From the NCBI RefSeq assembly GCF_014696435.1, contig NZ_JACJQG010000034.1, positions 27,430 to 91,429 on the forward strand: 64,000 nucleotides of DNA, written 5' to 3'. The notes under the pieces were generated by a model. The model made no database searches. It was not told the origin of the DNA and saw nothing but the letters and a program-made list of their open reading frames with translations. Origin of the DNA: Calothrix anomala FACHB-343 (GTDB lineage: Bacteria; Cyanobacteriota; Cyanobacteriia; Cyanobacteriales; Nostocaceae). This document shows positions 15,788 through 23,089 of this stretch, piece by piece; position 1 is the first letter of the stretch; every line of letters starts with the position of its first letter. The translations under genes were made by a program, and so were the position numbers.

Positions 15788-16921
15788 CTAATCTTCAGAA
15801 GTGGCGAACACTACCCAATCAGAACGGTCATCCAAGGAACTTTCAGTAATTGCAATTTCTCTCAGTTTTTGTTGTTCTAGCAGCATCGAAGCCGAAATTT
15901 CAGCAATTTTATTTTCCAGTTCTGACCGTCTTGATAATTGCTCTTTTGATGATATTTTCGTGTCCTCAACTATCTGTTCAATGTTGTTCATTAAGACAGT
16001 TAATGAAGGCACAGCACTGTTATCAGCATTGAGCAGTAATACTCGTGCCTTCTTAAGTTGTTTTTCAATGAACTTGCGAAACCGTACTGGTTTCTTTCCT
16101 GGTTCCCATGCTGCTAATGCCTCAATAAGTTCTCCTGCAAGTTTCTCTCCAGATGAGATTGCTGCTGTTGCTAAACTTCTTTCCAGATTTTGGTCATACT
16201 GCTCGATATAACGAGTAATTTCTCCTAAAATACGAGCCTGTTCTTCTGATAGTTGTGTTGCTAGTGGTTTAACTATTTCTGGTCTAGCAATGGTAACTTG
16301 AAGATAATCATCAATTTCTTCTCTGGATGGATAAGCTGACAGCATTTCGTTGCGGGCTAATTCATAATCTTCAGCATTTAAATTCCATGCTTGTAACTGA
16401 AGGAACTTATCAAGTCGTCCAGTATATTCTGCCAATCCTTGCTCGTATTTTGTATGTAATTCAGTGCGAAGTGCTGGAGCTAGTTCGTCACGAATATGCA
16501 GTAGTTGAGTCCACACAATTTGCGCCAATTCAATAGCACAAACCATGACAGAGCCATCTGGGGTAGTCCATTCTTTGACAGATTCAATTTCTGTTCGCAA
16601 AACCGCAGCAGCATCTTCTAAAGCTCTGAATACTGGAATACCACGCAAACCTACTTCACTGCGTGTAACTTTTTCCAGGTCTGATTCCAGGTCTTGTGTA
16701 TTTTGGTCTGTAGTAACAGTAGAATCTGCTTGGAAAGAACTTTTACCGGAAAGTACCTGATGCCAGGACGGTGCTTTTTTCTTTGTGGCATTTTTCAAGC
16801 TAATTTTGAATCGCACCTTGGTTTTATTTAAGGTTCTCAGGTCATGCTTTCTGACGGTAGCAACATTTAGTAGACTCGATGAAGTTTCGGGTATTGTGGG
16901 AGAGGTTATTACTTGTGTCAT
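15788..16921 (-). CDS. Coiled-coil protein with C-terminal DRSxW motif
   Basis: 377 residues, ATG at 16921 with a weak AAGAA site. The N-terminal 90 residues are basic then Ser/Thr-rich. The rest is almost wholly helical and rich in Glu, Ala and Leu (VFRALEDAAAVLRTEIESVKEW; LARNEMLSAYPSREEIDDYLQ; KFIEKQLKKARVLLLNADNSAVPSLTVLM), and ends in SSLDDRSDWVVFATSED. It resembles phage or island proteins of the DUF3150 sort found near AAA+ genes, but I cannot confirm that. The tail motif is shared with the WGR protein. The role may be a structural partner of the neighbouring ATPase. Confidence 0.65.
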   Translation of the reverse strand: MTQVITSPTIPETSSSLLNVATVRKHDLRTLNKTKVRFKISLKNATKKKAPSWHQVLSGKSSFQADSTVTTDQNTQDLESDLEKVTRSEVGLRGIPVFRALEDAAAVLRTEIESVKEWTTPDGSVMVCAIELAQIVWTQLLHIRDELAPALRTELHTKYEQGLAEYTGRLDKFLQLQAWNLNAEDYELARNEMLSAYPSREEIDDYLQVTIARPEIVKPLATQLSEEQARILGEITRYIEQYDQNLERSLATAAISSGEKLAGELIEALAAWEPGKKPVRFRKFIEKQLKKARVLLLNADNSAVPSLTVLMNNIEQIVEDTKISSKEQLSRRSELENKIAEISASMLLEQQKLREIAITESSLDDRSDWVVFATSED

Positions 16922-16959
16922 CGTTCTTATTTTTGTAAATTAGTCAGCAAAATTTCTCC

Positions 16960-17003
16960 AAAAAGTGAGCGCATATATGTTGTTAGTTCATTGCTCACTT
17001 TTT
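16960..17003 (-). terminator. Hairpin with T-rich 3' arm
   Basis: AAAAAGTGAGC (16960-16970) and GCTCACTTTTT (16993-17003) form an 11-bp perfect stem. On the minus strand the 3' arm ends in TTTTT. It is the second of two hairpins between the 17141 and 16921 gene ends. Confidence 0.6.
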
Positions 17004-17054
17004 AAGCTAAAAGGAGAATTTTCAAAATCTTTGGTGCGTAAGCACCGCCAAACT

Positions 17055-17089
17055 AAATCACTCCGTTAAGGGCAATAACGGAGTGATTT
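17055..17089. terminator. 14-bp hairpin followed by a T-run on the plus strand
   Basis: AAATCACTCCGTTA (17055-17068) and TAACGGAGTGATTT (17076-17089) pair perfectly around 7 nt. On the plus strand it is followed by TTTCTT; on the minus strand it lies 52 nt after the stop of the gene at 17141. It can work in either direction. Confidence 0.7.
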
Positions 17090-17140
17090 TTTCTTAGCAA
17101 GTTGTGAAACGAAACCTGAACAAGAACAGAGATAAACCAG

Positions 17141-18046
17141 CTAGAAACCTATATCGTCTTCGATGTCTTCGTCATCTATGACAGGTGAAGCTTCTACAGC
17201 GATCGCTGTATTGTGATAGTGATGATTGCTGCTACTTTGATTAGGCAAGCTGGGAAGCCGCAATCTCAAAGCGCAATCTACACTGTACTTATCTCCTGTT
17301 TGCTCAATATGAGAAATCACCAGACACAAAGCTTCACCAGGAGTAGGTCGCCATCCAGAATCTAGAAGCAACGCAACGTTACCCCTAGCCCAGACAGACT
17401 GACCATCAGCAAGGTGAAGTTTGTAACTTGTGCCGTACTCTCCCTCGGTTTCCGTGATACCTTGAACCTGAAATTCGCCCAAGCCCAATTCATGCATTTT
17501 CATGCAAGAGCCACAGGGAACTTGCCGTAAGAAAGGGACTAGGGATTCTTCGTTAATTAAGGTTGCATTCAGGTCTGCCGATGTGAGGTTTAATTCCTTT
17601 GTCGCTAGTGAAATGCTAATTTTAAAGACATCTCTAGAGGGAGCAACAAAAGAACAGAAAGCTTTAGGATAGGTTACTCCGGCAGCATCTTTCTCCTCTG
17701 TCACCGTGACTTTGCCTCTCAAGTTTCCGAGTATCAGGCGATCGCTCATCTGTTGAACCCGAAAGAGATTAGCTCCCAGCTTCAGGACTATAGAATCATC
17801 ATCCCGAAAGATAGCGGGGCCATACACACCTTGAGGGACACCATTAGCTGCTTTTACCAACAGCACTCGCTCAACATCGAAATCCCGTAATAACTCTGTT
17901 CCAAAGTGTTCGAGTAAATTCAACAAAGCACCTTGTTCAGCATCTGAAAGTTGAGAAATACCAATATCGTTCCAGGTATGAGCCAAGTCTTCTCGCAGCA
18001 CGATGGAAGGAAACGAAGCCGCACTAAATTCAATTGTTTTTGCCAT
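17141..18046 (-). CDS. OB-like protein with SSB-type acidic tail
   Basis: 301 residues; ATG at 18046 with GGAG 9 nt upstream. The middle and C-terminal parts alternate beta strands (LGEFQVQGITETEGEYGTSYKLHLADGQSVWARGN; ALCLVISHIEQTGDKYSVDCALRLRLP), resembling an OB-type nucleic-acid binding fold. A flexible linker leads to the acidic terminus DDEDIEDDIGF, which resembles the SSB C-terminal hook (DDDIPF) that recruits replication and repair proteins. A Cys pair (CGSCMKMHE) near 176-179 could bind metal. It is probably a plasmid DNA-metabolism protein; no family name is assigned. Confidence 0.65.
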   Translation of the reverse strand: MAKTIEFSAASFPSIVLREDLAHTWNDIGISQLSDAEQGALLNLLEHFGTELLRDFDVERVLLVKAANGVPQGVYGPAIFRDDDSIVLKLGANLFRVQQMSDRLILGNLRGKVTVTEEKDAAGVTYPKAFCSFVAPSRDVFKISISLATKELNLTSADLNATLINEESLVPFLRQVPCGSCMKMHELGLGEFQVQGITETEGEYGTSYKLHLADGQSVWARGNVALLLDSGWRPTPGEALCLVISHIEQTGDKYSVDCALRLRLPSLPNQSSSNHHYHNTAIAVEASPVIDDEDIEDDIGF

Positions 18047-18163
18047 ATTTTTTGCTCCAAATCATCAATATCAATTCCTTTAATCGCGTTAGCGATAAAG
18101 TACGGATTTTCTTTTTTTTGAACACCAAATTACTTGAGCGCCATTTTGCAAATGGTCAGAAGA

Positions 18164-18352
18164 CTAAAATCTGTCATCGTAAACAAATCGGTCATGGTAA
18201 TAAGCTTGTTCTTCCTGCCAAAGTGCTTCCCTAACTGCTAATTCTCGTGATTCTGGTGAATTGGAATCAGTTATTGTTTCTTGTCGTACTGACTCCAATT
18301 TTTTGTTACACACTGCTAAATCTTGTATTCTCTTCGGTGTGATAATTTTCAT
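18164..18352 (-). CDS. Small charged hypothetical protein
   Basis: 62 residues; ATG at 18352 with AGGA at good spacing. It is highly charged and helical (ITPKRIQDLAVCNKKLESVRQETI) with a Tyr/His/Asp-rich end (QAYYHDRFVYDDRF). No family is recognised. A small dyad (ATGCGT-gtaa-ACGCAT, 18381-18396) lies in its upstream region. Confidence 0.6.
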   Translation of the reverse strand: MKIITPKRIQDLAVCNKKLESVRQETITDSNSPESRELAVREALWQEEQAYYHDRFVYDDRF

Positions 18353-18451
18353 TTTTCCTGCAATAAAATTCTTTTGACTGATGCGTGTAAACGCATTTAC
18401 TGTGCTAACCTACGGAACGGCACTTTCACATCTAATTTCGGGAGAAGATTT

Positions 18452-18748
18452 TTAATTCGATTTCTTCTTAACTAAACGTTCCCAACTACATCTGCCACGA
18501 CGACCTGGAATAACTTGCAATTGCTCACGCCTATAAATGAGAATGAGACGAGTATTAGGGACTATTCCTCGCATTCCTTTGAAATAGATGAAATAATCGC
18601 CCGTTATTTGGCAATATGAATCAACTACTCCAATGATATCTGTAAGGTCTAATAAGTGATGGCAATCATATCCCTTGACCCTAACTTTTGTACCATCTTT
18701 AATGACAGAAAAATCAAGCTCTAGCTGAGTTATGTCGTTGTTTTTCAT
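18452..18748 (-). CDS. Small hypothetical protein, SH3/KOW-like beta pattern
   Basis: 98 residues. The centre, KDGTKVRVKGYDCHHLLDLTDIIGVVDSYCQITGDYFIYFKGMRGIVPNTRL, has the strand-turn-strand and Gly pattern of a small barrel of the SH3 or KOW kind. The C-terminus is basic (REQLQVIPGRRGRCSWERLVKKK), suggesting nucleic-acid contact. The ribosome binding site is poor. A strong terminator lies just upstream, so the gene has its own promoter close to its start or is expressed by read-through. Confidence 0.5.
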   Translation of the reverse strand: MKNNDITQLELDFSVIKDGTKVRVKGYDCHHLLDLTDIIGVVDSYCQITGDYFIYFKGMRGIVPNTRLILIYRREQLQVIPGRRGRCSWERLVKKKSN

Positions 18749-18765
18749 AACTGATTGCTTAACAA

Positions 18766-18812
18766 AAACTCGCTCTTAGCTATTGTGTGATTTTCAACAT
18801 AAGAGCGAGTTT
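18766..18812 (-). terminator. Rho-independent terminator of the DUF6876-like gene
   Basis: AAACTCGCTCTTA (18766-18778) and TAAGAGCGAGTTT (18800-18812) make a 13-bp perfect stem. On the minus strand the stem is followed by TTTTTGTT. Confidence 0.8.
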
Positions 18813-18905
18813 AATTTCAAATTAATGTGCAGTTCAGTAATGACAATTTTTGTTGTCTTAAGCTGTTACGCCCTTAAATTGGAACGCGCATTAGCTTATT
18901 TGAAA

Positions 18906-19268
18906 TCAATTTTCAGTAGGTAACATTAAAACTTTCTGCACTAGATAAAGTTTAGTGGTAGCAAGTGGGAAGTCTGTATATTCAATTTCTTGGCGTAGTA
19001 CTTCCTGATCTGTATCCCACTCACAAATTAACGTGCCTGATTGATTTTCTACTAACAAACTCCAAATTTGGAAATCTTGTAGCTGGGAATTAGAGAGAAA
19101 CTTTTGAGTTTGATATGAAGCAATTGCATCAATTAGCCAGTAAGCTTTAGCCGCATCAGCTAGATATTTAACCCCTTCAGTGTATTGAATACCTAACCAG
19201 TGTTTGTAGATGAGTTCCGAACCCGTAAAATATTTGAGTTCAGCAGTTATTTGTTCAGCATTTTTCAT
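18906..19268 (-). CDS. DUF6876-like hypothetical protein
   Basis: I chose ATG at 19268 (MKNAEQITAELKYFTGSELIYKHWLG), because family members start shortly before ELxxFxGT/SExxYKHW; longer in-frame starts exist at 19298 (ATG) and 19331 (TTG). The 120-residue protein has TEGVKYLADAAKAYWLIDAIASYQ, typical of the DUF6876 family as I recall it, followed by FQIWSLLVEN and a C-terminal strand with DFPLATTKLYLVQKVLMLP. It is a soluble plasmid protein of unknown function. A good terminator follows. Confidence 0.7.
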   Translation of the reverse strand: MKNAEQITAELKYFTGSELIYKHWLGIQYTEGVKYLADAAKAYWLIDAIASYQTQKFLSNSQLQDFQIWSLLVENQSGTLICEWDTDQEVLRQEIEYTDFPLATTKLYLVQKVLMLPTEN

Positions 19269-19426
19269 GGCTTTAAGCTCATAAGATAATACTTTCATTA
19301 CCCCAAGAGGCGTAAGCCTCAAAACAAACAACCAGTGTGCGATCGCCCTTAACGGTACTGGTTGAAGCTTGGGAACATCTTCGGTGACTCTGCTTTGTTG
19401 CCCAGCAGGATATGATGATTATTATG

Positions 19427-19457
19427 TTGTCACCCGTGCATTTCGCTAATTGTCACC
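19427..19457. promoter_or_regulatory. TTGTCA direct-repeat operator upstream of HTH gene
   Basis: TTGTCA at 19427-19432 and TTGTCACC at 19450-19457 directly abut the ATG of the HTH gene. The same pair (TTGTCA 19788-19793, TTGTCACC 19810-19817) with a shared inner GTGCAT occurs just after that gene, where GTTGTC-accat-GACAAC also forms a dyad. Two matching sites around one regulator gene suggest autoregulation and control of the next gene. Confidence 0.55.
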
Positions 19458-19796
19458 ATGATTGCAGCCAAAACCCCTACTAGAAGACACTGGGAACTGT
19501 TTAAGGTTTATCAAGCTAAGGTTGAGCAACAGATGGAGCCTGAAGAGTTCCTAAAGCATTGGGCTGTCAATTACGAAGAACTTGCAGAGTTATGTGGACG
19601 CTCTAAAAGCACAGTAGCTCATTGGTTTTCCCAAGGTGAACATCGTAGAGAACCGTCAGAAGCTGACAAACGCAGACTGGCAGAAATTCATGCTCTGTGG
19701 ACTCAATTTGAAAATGAACCTGCTCACCTCAGAGAAATCTGGGCAAGAAAGCGTCGCCGCAAAAACGATACAAACTGTAATGATTTGTTGTCATAG
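19458..19796 (+). CDS. Helix-turn-helix DNA-binding protein
   Basis: 112 residues. Residues about 35-65 (WAVNYEELAELCGRSKSTVAHWFSQGEHRREPSEADKRRLAEI) form a clear helix-turn-helix, with CGRSKSTVAHWF as turn and recognition helix. The C-terminus is basic (REIWARKRRRKN). It is likely a plasmid regulator. Its start codon touches a TTGTCACC site, and a second copy of the site array follows the stop codon. Confidence 0.75.
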   Translation: MIAAKTPTRRHWELFKVYQAKVEQQMEPEEFLKHWAVNYEELAELCGRSKSTVAHWFSQGEHRREPSEADKRRLAEIHALWTQFENEPAHLREIWARKRRRKNDTNCNDLLS

Positions 19797-19825
19797 GTGC
19801 ATGATTTAGTTGTCACCATGACAAC
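19788..19825. promoter_or_regulatory. Second TTGTCA/TTGTCACC site with dyad
   Basis: TTGTCA (19788-19793), then GTGCAT, then GTTGTC-ACCAT-GACAAC (19809-19825). It overlaps the end of the HTH gene and precedes the gene at 19875. Confidence 0.5.
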
Positions 19826-19874
19826 AGAGATTTTATTGTGAGTGATAGCTGTTCCTGCTCAACACAGGTGAATC

Positions 19875-20129
19875 ATGATTACCCAAAGCTTCCTATCTAG
19901 TGTCGAAGATCCAAATCCACCCGGACAAAATCAAGCGTCTGACAATACAGTTCCGCAAAGAGAACCACTCAAACATCTATTAATTGGTTCTTCTAAAGCT
20001 GTGACTAGCACAATCCACTACTTAGAGGTTATTGGTTATGCCCAGGTTGGTGATTGGAGCAAACTTCTACCAACTGGTAACCCTGGTGAATTCATGAGTA
20101 TTTTAAGCCGTCAAATTTTAGTGCAATAG
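19875..20129 (+). CDS. Conserved small cyanobacterial protein
   Basis: 84 residues with AGGTGA 5-6 nt before ATG. The body EPLKHLLIGSSKAVTSTIHYLEVIGYAQVGDWSKLLPTGNPGEFMSILSRQI is a pattern I recall as very common, often in many copies, in cyanobacterial genomes; function unknown. The N-terminal 30 residues are Pro/Gln/Asn-rich and unstructured. A textbook terminator follows 30 nt after the stop. Confidence 0.75.
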   Translation: MITQSFLSSVEDPNPPGQNQASDNTVPQREPLKHLLIGSSKAVTSTIHYLEVIGYAQVGDWSKLLPTGNPGEFMSILSRQILVQ

Positions 20130-20158
20130 CCTCTACCACCACGCAATCGCCATTTATG

Positions 20159-20182
20159 CCCCTAATTTACTAGGGGTTTTTT
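20159..20182 (+). terminator. Rho-independent terminator
   Basis: CCCCTA (20159-20164) and TAGGGG (20171-20176) are followed by TTTTTT. Confidence 0.85.
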
Positions 20183-20293
20183 ACATTGCTCCTGTCAAAA
20201 TTGTGTCGATATGTGACAATCTTGAAAAAGATAGACGCAATTAATACTCAGTAGATTCTAGCCTTCTGCCAAACCTTGTACAATCAGTACGTC

Positions 20294-20311
20294 GATATCA
20301 AAAATGATATC
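20294..20311. promoter_or_regulatory. Paired GATATC operator-like site
   Basis: GATATC at 20294-20299 and 20306-20311, separated by 6 nt, end 2 nt before the ATG of the next gene. A third GATATC lies within that gene after an AAAAAT stretch (about 20470). The gene lacks a Shine-Dalgarno sequence, and a protein bound here would block translation or transcription starts. Confidence 0.45.
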
Positions 20312-20313
20312 AA

Positions 20314-20889
20314 ATGCCTGACCAAAAGTCCCCACCCAGCGAGATGATCCGTGTGCCCGTTCCACTAATTAAGGTGGTTCGGCGACTATCAAAACTACAT
20401 AGGCAAGGGCATACAATTGCCTTGCTGCAAGCCTTAGAGGAATTAATAGAAGAATTTGATAGCAAAAATGATATCGATATAACAGCAGGCAGTAAACCAG
20501 TTAAACAGCTAGAGAAGCATCTGCTGAAACTGGAATCCCATCTTGCAGATCAAGGCTCCTCGGTAGAAACAAAACTTGAAACGATTACCAAAAAGCTAGA
20601 GCAAATCGAACGGGCGATATCTACGATAAGCTCCGCTAACGCCTCTGGTAGATACAACAACTCTCGACCTCGCAGACAAACATACTCACACCAACAACCC
20701 CAAGTTGAATTACAACCCAGGACAAACGAAAATCTTGCCCCAAGACTTGGTGTTAGCCCTCAAAGCTTGATTGCAGAAAGAGAAAAACTCAGCACCAAAG
20801 AATTTTTGAGTTGGTCTCGTCACCGCGACCCAATGAGTACAGCTTGGGAATGGAATGCTAAAGACGGACTATACCACCCCCAACGGTAG
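20314..20889 (+). CDS. Plasmid coiled-coil protein with basic N-terminal DNA-binding-like segment
   Basis: 191 residues. The N-terminus IRVPVPLIKVVRRLSKLHRQGHTIALLQALEELIEEF resembles a ribbon-helix-helix start followed by a helix. Residues about 60-110 are a Lys/Glu coiled coil (LEKHLLKLESHLADQGSSVETKLETITKKLEQIERAI). After a disordered Arg/Gln/Asn section comes a compact C-terminal end (KEFLSWSRHRDPMSTAWEWNAKDGLYHPQ). An alternative ATG lies at 20344. The shape (RHH then coiled coil) is that of plasmid accessory partition or relaxosome proteins. Confidence 0.65.
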   Translation: MPDQKSPPSEMIRVPVPLIKVVRRLSKLHRQGHTIALLQALEELIEEFDSKNDIDITAGSKPVKQLEKHLLKLESHLADQGSSVETKLETITKKLEQIERAISTISSANASGRYNNSRPRRQTYSHQQPQVELQPRTNENLAPRLGVSPQSLIAEREKLSTKEFLSWSRHRDPMSTAWEWNAKDGLYHPQR

Positions 20890-21042
20890 ACTCATCTGAT
20901 TTTTGGTGGCAACATAGCGATCGCTTGAAACTTCCTGCACCACCGCTACCAACAACCCCAACAGCCAATACAAAACAATAGCCTAAAAGCGGCCAGGATA
21001 TAGTTCAAATTCTCTTCTGGAGTTCGCACAAAAAAAATTTAG

Positions 21043-22122
21043 CTAATGTTTGCTTTTTTTACGCAGTGCGTGAGAAGTCCCAACACGCCCGACATGGTGA
21101 ATGTATTTTGCAGTTGTCGCTGGGGAAGCATGACCCAAATCTGCTTGCAAGTCAAAATCAGAAGCTCCATTTTTTTTAGCCAGCGTCGCGTGAGTGTGGC
21201 GGAGAAAGTGGGCACTGAACTTAATTCCCGCACAAGCAGAAATTTCCTCCATCATCAGTCGCAACCCGCGATCGCTTAAAGGTTTACCCCTATCCCGCCG
21301 ACTGGGACTAGGAAACACCGGCTGATCATTGCTGGCATCGCCACGATAATCCAGTAGTACCGCACTCGTCTCCGGATCGAGACTAATGGTTCTAGTTTTA
21401 TTTCGTTTCCCCGTCACAGTTAATAATAGACAGTCCCCATCCTCCCGAAACTGCCGCCAAAATAACCCCGGCGTAATTATGCGCTTACCATAATCAGAAG
21501 TTTGCCGCGCAATTTCTCCTGCCCTCACCCCACTGTAAAACATGAGAGTAAACAGCAGCCAATGCATCTTATTAGTATTGTGTTGCAAGTCTACTGCCAT
21601 CGCCGCTTTTTCCAACTTAGCAATCTCGCGTTCCGAGAGAATCCGCTCTGCGAGCTTATCATCCCACTGGATGCTTAAGTCCTTGCCCAAGTCGATAGCA
21701 AAATAACCAATAGAAGCTCTAGTACCCCACTCCCACAAACTTTTAATCGCCGCCGTGTATTTAGCCGCAGTATTTTTACTAATTCCATAAGTATTTTTCT
21801 TTCCCCGTACTGGCTTTTCATCCTTGAGCCAAGCCAGATAAGCGTGTAGATGGAATAAGGTTACCATCCTCAAATCAGATATCCCAAACCGCGACTGCAT
21901 ATAATCGACAAGCTCATAACCAATTTGCCGATATGCCCGTCGCGTTTGGTCGCTTTTGATAGTGACAGAATGCACCCATAGCTCAATTAGCTGTTGTGTG
22001 GAATTAATTTTCTGGCGGTTGGGGAAATAATAATCCACAAGCGCGACACGAGCTTCATCAAGTGGTAGAGTCACAACCTCCACAGCAAGTGATTCCACGC
22101 TTTTGACGGGTAAATTTTCCAT
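21043..22122 (-). CDS. Tyrosine recombinase / integrase
   Basis: ATG at 22122 has GAGGAA 8 nt upstream; the longer frame to 22224 is rejected. The 359-residue protein has a core-binding SAM-like domain (about 45-170: STQQLIELWVHSVTIKSDQTRRAYRQIGYELVDYMQ) and a catalytic domain with Arg200 (GVRAGE), His305 and Arg308 (HFLRHTHAT), His331 (LGHASPATTAKY) and the nucleophile Tyr340. All key residues are present, so it should be active. It may resolve plasmid multimers or integrate an element. No flanking attachment duplication was identified by eye. Confidence 0.9.
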   Translation of the reverse strand: MENLPVKSVESLAVEVVTLPLDEARVALVDYYFPNRQKINSTQQLIELWVHSVTIKSDQTRRAYRQIGYELVDYMQSRFGISDLRMVTLFHLHAYLAWLKDEKPVRGKKNTYGISKNTAAKYTAAIKSLWEWGTRASIGYFAIDLGKDLSIQWDDKLAERILSEREIAKLEKAAMAVDLQHNTNKMHWLLFTLMFYSGVRAGEIARQTSDYGKRIITPGLFWRQFREDGDCLLLTVTGKRNKTRTISLDPETSAVLLDYRGDASNDQPVFPSPSRRDRGKPLSDRGLRLMMEEISACAGIKFSAHFLRHTHATLAKKNGASDFDLQADLGHASPATTAKYIHHVGRVGTSHALRKKSKH

Positions 22123-22240
22123 AATAAAATTCCTCAACCCCCACTGATAATTATGATGCCGAGAATCACAATTCCCGGTATCTTTATGATAATTCTTTCC
22201 CAAGCACCACATAAACATCATCAAAAATAATCTATATCGT

Positions 22241-22254
22241 ATATCCGTGGATAT
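22241..22254. promoter_or_regulatory. ATATCC-gt-GGATAT dyad between divergent genes
   Basis: A perfect 6-bp dyad (22241-22246, 22249-22254) lies between the recombinase and the divergent gene at 22380, extended imperfectly outward by ATCG/CGAT. It may be an operator, or a recombinase binding site because of its position. Confidence 0.4.
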
Positions 22255-22379
22255 CCCGTATGCGATGATAGTAGGGGGAGAGATGAAAGTGGGGGAAGTA
22301 AGTAAAGATTAGACAGAGAAGCAAATGGTTAAAGAACTGGTTAGAAATCATTTCTGGACAACAAAAGCGCGAGGGACTG

Positions 22380-22874
22380 GTGGAATATCCGCAGATAAAT
22401 ATAAAACTTCTGTCTGAAGAAGACCGGGAGTTGGTGAAGCAGGCCAAGCAGCGTGCTCTTGAGTTGCGCTTAACTTTTAAAGAGTTTGTACTGAATTGTA
22501 TTAAACAAGCACTTGTGGAAGAGAGTTTAGATGATGCAGATAGTGCAACTGCTGCCGAAATTGAAGCTTTGAAAGCTCAAATCGCCACCCTGGAAGATAA
22601 GGTAAGAATTCCTTCTGCAACTAAAACGGAAGTGCATACCCTCCAGGAGCGGTTGAATCAATTGCGGGTGGGGATTTCAAATGAAATTAAGAAGGATAGA
22701 GAGCAACTTGCTTCTCTAACGCAGGCAATCTCCCGACTTGAAAGCCAAATTGAACAGCTAATACCTTCCTTAAATCTTCAGGTGGATGGCGAAAGTAATG
22801 CTGATAGTGATAACGACTGGCTTTTTGGGGAAGGCTCCGGTGGTGTGGGAGGAGAAGATGTTGAGGGTTTTTGA
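22380..22874 (+). CDS. Coiled-coil protein divergent from the recombinase
   Basis: GTG start with GAGG upstream; 164 residues. It begins EYPQINIKLLSEEDRELVKQAKQRALELRLTFKEFVLNCIKQAL, which looks like an RHH/Arc-like or helical DNA-binding segment. Residues about 55-125 are a long coiled coil, and the tail is acidic and Gly-rich (DNDWLFGEGSGG). It may be a regulator or accessory factor of the adjacent recombinase; the function is unproven. Confidence 0.65.
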   Translation: MEYPQINIKLLSEEDRELVKQAKQRALELRLTFKEFVLNCIKQALVEESLDDADSATAAEIEALKAQIATLEDKVRIPSATKTEVHTLQERLNQLRVGISNEIKKDREQLASLTQAISRLESQIEQLIPSLNLQVDGESNADSDNDWLFGEGSGGVGGEDVEGF

Positions 22875-22909
22875 AATTTGAAATTAATCGTGCTTGATAT
22901 CCTTTCACT

Positions 22910-22937
22910 ATGCGTAAAAACTCCCCGCCTTATACGT
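22910..22937 (+). promoter_or_regulatory. Shared bipartite promoter motif, copy 1 (before CHAT-STAND 1)
   Basis: TGCGTAA (22911-22917), 15 nt, TACGT (22933-22937), then AAGG. It has the same geometry as the copies at 28716, 36468, 37348 and 38282. It lies 150 nt upstream of the CHAT-STAND-WD40 gene. The 3' part lies inside a 16-bp palindrome CCTTATACGTATAAGG (22928-22943). Confidence 0.5.
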
Positions 22938-23089
22938 ATAAGGATTTGAAGTATCTGGGAGCAAAATCATCATGTCCCTTCAGAAGAATCAAAAGTCAGA
23001 TTTGACTGCTTGTGTAATAAAATACCAATAATCTCTGCGTTTCTTTCAAACCCGTTAATTTCAACAAAGTCAAGCTGTTTGCATCGACT

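Noticed and set aside
15801-16211. 136-codon plus-strand frame
   Set aside because: It is Ser-rich antisense translation of the coiled-coil gene.
17035-17045. Another GTGCGTAA resembling the shared promoter motif
   Set aside because: No CGT element follows at the right distance; the sequence is part of a small GTGCGTAAGCAC palindrome.
22928-22943. 16-bp palindrome CCTTATACGTATAAGG as an attachment site
   Set aside because: No second copy was found near the recombinase, and it overlaps the promoter motif, so an operator is more likely.
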